Assembly (NCBI GenBank): GCA_047495785.1
Contig: JBLDXI010000040.1
Span: 186,001 to 250,000 of the forward strand
DNA from: Lepidodermella squamata
Lineage: Eukaryota; Gastrotricha
Length of the DNA stretch: 64,000 nucleotides
Direction of reading: 5' to 3'
A program made the position numbers and the translations under genes. Of the stretch, positions 59,202 through 64,000 are shown piece after piece. Numbering within the stretch: the first letter of the stretch is position 1; every line of letters begins with the position of its first letter. The notes beneath the pieces were generated by a model. That model was not told the origin of the DNA and ran no database searches. It worked only from the letters and a program-made list of their open reading frames with translations.

Positions 59202-60596
59202 TTACACGTCATATTTAGGCGCCTTAGTAAGGCCGAGTGGTTTCCGCGATACAGCCGGCCGTCGCAGCGGCGCCCGGCGCGTCGTGGCGCCATTCATCAT
59301 GACCTTTTTCGGCACGGTAATGCGCCGCGGTCGTGAGGTTGTAGCCGCTAGGTCCGCTTGGGAGTCGCGATAATCAAAGCCGCCGTTGTCGTAGTTGTAA
59401 GGCTCTGGCCGTTGCGGCGGGTCGCAGGCGTTTTTGTATATAACAAACGTAAAACCGGAATCTGTACCGACTACAACGTAGTTCGGAATATCGTACCAAA
59501 CCTTCCAGCCTTGAGAAAAAAATTGAAGATATCGAAATTTTTTATGCCAAAAGTAACAATGAAAAACCATCAATAGATCCTAAACATATTCTTTCCATAA
59601 AATCGTGTTTTTCAGAAAACGATGATTAGGGTTTAAAGGTTAGGATTCGGTGTTAGGGTTAGGGTTAGGTGGATTAGGATTCAGTTTAAGGTTAGGTTTA
59701 TGGCTGGATAAGGGTTCAGGGTTAGGGTTAGGGTTAGGGTTAGGTTTAGGTCGATTTTCGAATTTTTCCAAGGTCGGAATTTAGGTCCCTTGCACTTCAA
59801 AAAAATTCGAAAATTAAATTTTCGAAAATTCGAAATTAAAATATTTTTAACAAACTTGAAACTTTTTTAATGCTTTCAATTATGAGGTCGATTAATGATG
59901 CAAAGGGGTAAATTATTGAGGTCGAGTAAAAGCCTGATATCAATAATTTCTAAATTTCTGAAAAAATTAATTCGTTATGGACAAAAAACAGTTCCAAGTT
60001 AAAAACAGGAAATAATTTTCTTCGAAATTTGAGTCAAATCTCAAACTCATGAATATGCAATTTAGGTCCAAATCTAAATCCATAAACTATCAAAAATTGG
60101 GAAGAAAATAGTGTATAGAATATAGTAAAATAGGAAAACTAACCGAAAAATTTGGAATCTTACTGGAATTTTTAATTTTATTTTTTTCAGAATTCTGGAG
60201 AAAAATCGTTAGAAAAACGTGGATTTGTCCAAGTTTCCATTTGTTCGCTAAATTGAGAGGAAATTTATTCCTACCTGAATCCCTGCCACCATTGCGCATA
60301 ACAATGGTGGCCCAGTAGAATCCATACGCTTGGTCGAATCTTTTGCGCACAAATTCCGACATGGCGGTTAATAGCCCGCTAACATTAGGATTACGAATGT
60401 GCGTATCAAAGTAGGTCAACGCATCTTCAACAACGGAAACGGCCCAAAATTGAAAATCAGGACTCATGCCAGCATCGGCGTAGACAACGCGCGCCATCGA
60501 CGGCGTTATGTCGCCATTAATTATCGGCCCACTTGTTATTAACAAAAAAATGAGTGCGCAAAAATTATTATTGCGTCGGCGAGGCATAATATACAC
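59202..60596 (-). CDS. Secreted protein with a dynein light chain (LC8)-like domain
   Basis: Two exons, 60596-60275 and 59509-59202, give 209 residues (a second ATG at 60587 is equally plausible). A signal-peptide-like segment (FCALIFLLITSGPIING) is followed by a domain that tracks LC8 light chains over their whole length. MSPDFQFWAVSVVEDALTYF resembles the LC8 'MSxxMQxDAxxxAxxALxKY' helix. MSEFVRKRFDQAYGFYWATI resembles its 'IKKEFDKKYxxxWHCI'. VMRNGG and YVVVGTDSGFTFVIYK resemble the last strands. The tail is basic and Arg/Pro/Thr-rich (RPRRITVPKKV, RRAPLRRP). LC8 is normally a cytoplasmic dimer without leader, so a secreted version is odd. The homology is judged by eye and identity is low. 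Intron 1 (765 nt) contains TTAGGG repeats. Confidence 0.65.
59626..59752. repeat. Interstitial telomere-type repeat (TTAGGG) in an intron
   Basis: Degenerate and perfect ttaggg units run through about 125 bp, with four perfect units near 59720-59745. The tract lies in the single intron of the LC8-like gene. It is in the opposite orientation to transcription compared with the tract at 30678. Confidence 0.85.
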
Positions 60597-61071
60597 AAAA
60601 AATTATGCGCGACAATAAAAATTAAGGCGGATTTTTTTTTGTTTCAAGCAAAGCAAATTTTCAACCCTTTTCGCGCAAAATATTTGATTGCGGGTGTAAG
60701 CAAACGCTGCTTTGTGAGCTGCGAAAACATACGTGTCGCACAGGTGTGAACGTGCGGCGGCGCGCTGTTTTTTTGCGCGCAACGCCAATGTTTTTCGCAC
60801 TTTGCGCGCGCAAAAATTGACGCTTTTTCGAATATATTACCTCGCTTGCTTCCTGCCTATCAGTCATCTATAACAATATTATCGTTTATTTTTACACTTT
60901 TGACACGTGGCAGCGGTCGCAATTATACGCCAATGAATAAACAATAGAAGTAAAATAAATGCTGATAAAGACAAAAAAGATAACGGTCATAAAGGGGTAT
61001 GTAAAAAAGCGAGTTCGGACAGAGAGTTCATTACTCAATTTTTTGTACTCGTTACTGGGCTGTTGAAAAGC
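60597..61071. other. Short divergent intergenic region
   Basis: It separates the LC8-like gene (minus) from the ENPP gene (plus). It contains gcgc-rich words (ttttgcgcgc) on both strands and no clear TATA box. The minus-strand open frames here have no start or splice support. Confidence 0.4.
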
Positions 61072-62743
61072 ATGTTGGCATATTTATTTGCAATTTTTGC
61101 GATTTTTGCTTGTTCCACCAACGCTGTTGGGTTGAATCAGAAGTTGCTTGTTGTGTCTTTCGATGGATTTCGGCAAATTTATTTCGATAACCGGTTCTTG
61201 CCTTGGTTCAACAAATTTCGAGACGAGGGTGTCTACGCGGCTTCGACTCAAAGCGTCTTCCCCAGCGAGACATTCCCAAACCACGTGAGCCTTTAATTTC
61301 AATAATTAAACTTTAAAAAATCTGAAAAATTTGAATTATTTTGATTAAATAATTTCTACAAATTGATAATATTTTTTCAAAATTTTCAAAATTTTTTAAA
61401 GATTTTAAAATTTTTCTAAATTATTACTTGCTAATTTATTAATTTAAAAAATAATTATTCAAGCTCCGAAATGAACGGAAATGAACAAACAAATTATTCA
61501 ATAATTTTTGGATTTTTTTCAGTGGTCCATAGTTACAGGAATGTACTCTGAAAGCCATGGAATAACCGGTAATAACATGTACGATCCTCACCTAAACGCA
61601 ACATTTTCAATGGACAATGTCGATATCGCATGGTGGGGCCAGGCCGAGCCGATTTGGATTACAGCTCGTAAACAAAATAAAAAAACTTCAGTCACCCTGT
61701 GGCCAGGGTCGGCCGTTGTTTTCCCGGGCGGGTTGACGCCGGACTATTACCGGCCTAAATACGAGTCGAATTTGCCGATGGAAACGCGAATCGATGAGGC
61801 GATTGACTATTTAACGGAGAAAAATGTCGATATGGCCTTCATTTACTACAACCAGCCTGATAATGTCGGTCAGTGAAAAAATTCGATTTTTTTCTAATTA
61901 TATAAAATTAATTAATTATTTTCAAAATTAGGCCACTCAAAAGGCCCAGATGCTACTGACACTGCGACCCAATTATCGCTATTGGACTGGTACCTGTCCT
62001 ATTTAATGACCCGGTTAGACGAGGTTGGACTCGGTACCGATAAATTGAACGTTATTCTGTGCGCTGATCACGGCATGACCAAAGTCGTTGAACGGCTCAA
62101 TCTCGAAGACTACATCAGCGTTTCAACTTACATCGAACGGGTAAATTTTAGAAAAAAATTGAAAAATTTCAAAAAAACTTCGAAAATTCTTAGATTCCGT
62201 CCTATGGTGCTGTGATGAATATTGAACCCAAGGCAGGACAATTGGACTATGTCTACAAAACTTTGTCAGCCGCGGCTAAATCGACGGGCAAATTTTCAGT
62301 TTATACCAAAGCTACGATGCCGTCTGATTTCCACTATTCGAGCAATGACCGCATTATGGAGGTCATTATTGTCTGCAATCTCGGATTTTTCATGGGACCG
62401 GTAAGCAAAAATCAATCAAGCATAAAATAAATTTTTTATGAAATTACCAAATTAATTTCGAATTTTTCTGATTTTTTTAATTTTAATTTTTGGAAATAAT
62501 TTTATAATTTTTTTTTAGAAAAAATCATCGGGTGGTAATACGGCTACGCATGGTTACTTGCCATCTGAGCGTCACATGCAGCCTCTGTTCATGGCCCGAG
62601 GCCCAGCTTTCAAAACCGGTGGCTACAAATCGACGCGGTCTTTCAAAACAAAGGACATTTACGCCATGATTGCCCACATTGTCGGCATCAGCCCGCCGCC
62701 AAATAATTCTACTCTGGCCGATGTCGCTAATTTATTCGCTTGA
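61072..62743 (+). CDS. ENPP: Ectonucleotide pyrophosphatase/phosphodiesterase family protein
   Basis: Exons 61072-61284, 61523-61868, 61932-62140, 62194-62400 and 62519-62743 give 399 residues. The signal peptide (LAYLFAIFAIFACSTNAVG) leads straight into the alkaline-phosphatase-fold catalytic domain. LLVVSFDGFR supplies the first metal Asp. VFPSETFPNH supplies the nucleophile Thr. Then come SIVTGMYSESHGITGNNMYD, FIYYNQPDNVGHSKGPD (Asp/His), VILCADHGM (Asp-His) and ATHGYLPSERHMQPLFMARG (last His). All metal ligands and the nucleophile are present. There is no somatomedin or nuclease-like domain, so it is the short form like ENPP4-7, which cleave nucleotide or phospholipid esters outside the cell. 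No clear C-terminal membrane anchor is seen. An AATAAA lies about 85 nt after the stop. Confidence 0.92.
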
Positions 62744-63133
62744 TCGATTTCTGAGAAAATCGAAAATCCTGGTGCTATTTTAAATTATCGATATTTTATA
62801 ATTGATTATTCGATTTTACAACGGTGGAATAAACATCAATATTTGCGTGTCTGGTTTTTTTATACGCTATTCCGGGTGATCGGAAAAATCATTTTTTGCG
62901 CGCTCATTAATATATTAAGGTGCGCGTTAGAGCGTGACATCTTTTTCTTTCTCACCTCGGTGGTTTATAGCAACGCAAAAAACACAAAGGAAACAATCCA
63001 TTCTTTGATCGATTTTTTTCATGTATTTCTCGCCACCTTAAAACTGAACACCGCAGCAGTTGAGTGCATTTCCCCACGCTTCGATCATTTTCTTAGGAAA
63101 TTTAATTTTTTCCACTATAGAAAATTCGTCATC

Positions 63134-63858
63134 ATGGCATCTGTTGAGGAGAATCAGGCCGAAGATGATACGTATTTTATGAGGTCGAATAGCAGTAATA
63201 CCATGCTGCTACAACCCGGTGCGCAGCCACTCAAGCGTGACCCGAGTTTTTGTGGCTACGTCGAGGATATCCGCAATGCGAATGTTCTAGAAGAGCCGGA
63301 CCAGTCGGCGTTCTACCTCGATGAAAATGTTGACCATGAAGATCCGACGCTGGTCTCGCCTAGTTCAATTAGGCAGCAAGATTTAAAGATGGTTCGCGAT
63401 TGCGAGGCGATTCCGACCAACTTGAAGGAAGAAATTTGCAGCACGCTGCAAGGTTTGAGCAAAAAAATTCAGAAAAGAATTTGTTACGAACTTCCAAAAA
63501 TTAAAAAAAAATAAAGTCACAAAAAGGGTTCGAAAATGTTCGAAAGCAATAAAAAAATTTTTTTGAGCTTGGGATTATTCATGAATTTTTCCGAATTTTT
63601 ATGAATTTCATTTTGAATTTTAAAGTTTTTTTAGAATTCGACGCGATAGATATAGGAAAAAATTCTTAAATTTTTTAAAAAATTACTCCTTTCCAAATTT
63701 TGAATTAATGGAATATTTTCTCAATTTCAGAAAGGGGAATAAAAGCGGATGATCTGGTCGCGAAATCGGAGGAAGATGTCGACTTCCTATTTCCTGATCC
63801 AACTATTCGAAAGGCGGTCGGAGACTTTCGAGGTCTGGAAATTTGGAAACGAGACAAG
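63134..63858 (+). CDS. First exons of an unrecognised gene running off the window
   Basis: Exon 1 (63134-63452) starts at ATG in catcatggcatctgt and ends at a GT donor (caag|gtttgagc). Exon 2 (63731-63858) follows ttctcaatttcag and ends at gtgagt; the phases agree. The product begins MASVEENQAEDDTYFM, is acidic and polar, has PSFCGYVEDIRN, and in exon 2 reads VDFLFPDPTIRKAVGDFRGL and EIWKRDK before continuing beyond 64000. There is no signal peptide, so it is probably intracellular, unlike most neighbours. If the first donor is skipped the frame stops at 63514. No family recognised. Confidence 0.6.
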
Positions 63859-64000
63859 GTGAGTGAAAAAAATCCAATCTGCAAATATTAACTTAATATA
63901 TAATAAATCAGAAAAAATTAATTAATTTAATACAATTTTTCAACTAAATAATTTTTATAAAATTCCTCAAAATTGAGGTTATGCTTCCCAAAACAATTAA

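Noticed and set aside
62843-63133. In-frame extension upstream of the ATG at 63134
   Set aside because: It overlaps the 3' end region of the ENPP gene, has intergenic-like composition and no upstream ATG in a good context.

Overview
The window is from a small, intron-rich invertebrate genome. Genes carry many short AT-rich introns (about 45-90 nt, some longer) with GT or GC donors and tttcag/ttttag acceptors, over a coding sequence of clearly higher GC. Intron style and gene density look nematode-like, but the two interstitial telomere-type tracts are TTAGGG rather than the TTAGGC usual in rhabditid nematodes, so I do not name a species.

Left part (1-30 kb): the last exon of an unrecognised gene, then a bifunctional PAPS synthase gene on the minus strand. 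From about 7 to 29 kb lies a repeat-rich island built around a tandemly duplicated family of secreted, cysteine-rich proteins. Three copies have complete reading frames, one stops early, one is a frameshifted pseudogene split by insertions, one is a frameshifted and truncated pseudogene, and two are exon scraps. The copies are separated and interrupted by transposon debris: a 5'-truncated LINE with target duplication, LINE ORF1 and integrase fragments, a hAT-like element nested inside another inverted-repeat element, and several small inverted-repeat (MITE-like) families.

Middle part (29-56 kb): the most striking content. A 14-exon gene encodes a signal peptide, about 13 sushi/CCP modules, ankyrin repeats, one more sushi module and more ankyrin repeats. 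Two other genes encode a signal peptide, a complete chymotrypsin-fold serine protease, a Thr/Pro-rich linker and ankyrin repeats, in the same exon as the protease C-terminus. Each protease-ankyrin gene sits next to a member of another secreted or membrane-protein family, so a two-gene unit seems to have been duplicated and rearranged. Between them are a secreted decapeptide-repeat protein, a SIS-CBS sugar-phosphate isomerase-like gene, a small unknown gene and a glutaminyl-peptide cyclotransferase.

Right part (56-64 kb): a secreted family member, a signal-peptide protein with a dynein-light-chain (LC8)-like domain, an ectonucleotide pyrophosphatase/phosphodiesterase (ENPP) gene, and the first exons of an unknown gene running off the end.

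Most genes here encode secreted or cell-surface proteins. Three of them place ankyrin repeats, normally intracellular, behind a secretory signal and disulphide-rich or protease domains; this is the best candidate for a previously undescribed system. Exon boundaries were worked out by hand from splice signals and reading-frame phase and were not tested against transcripts.
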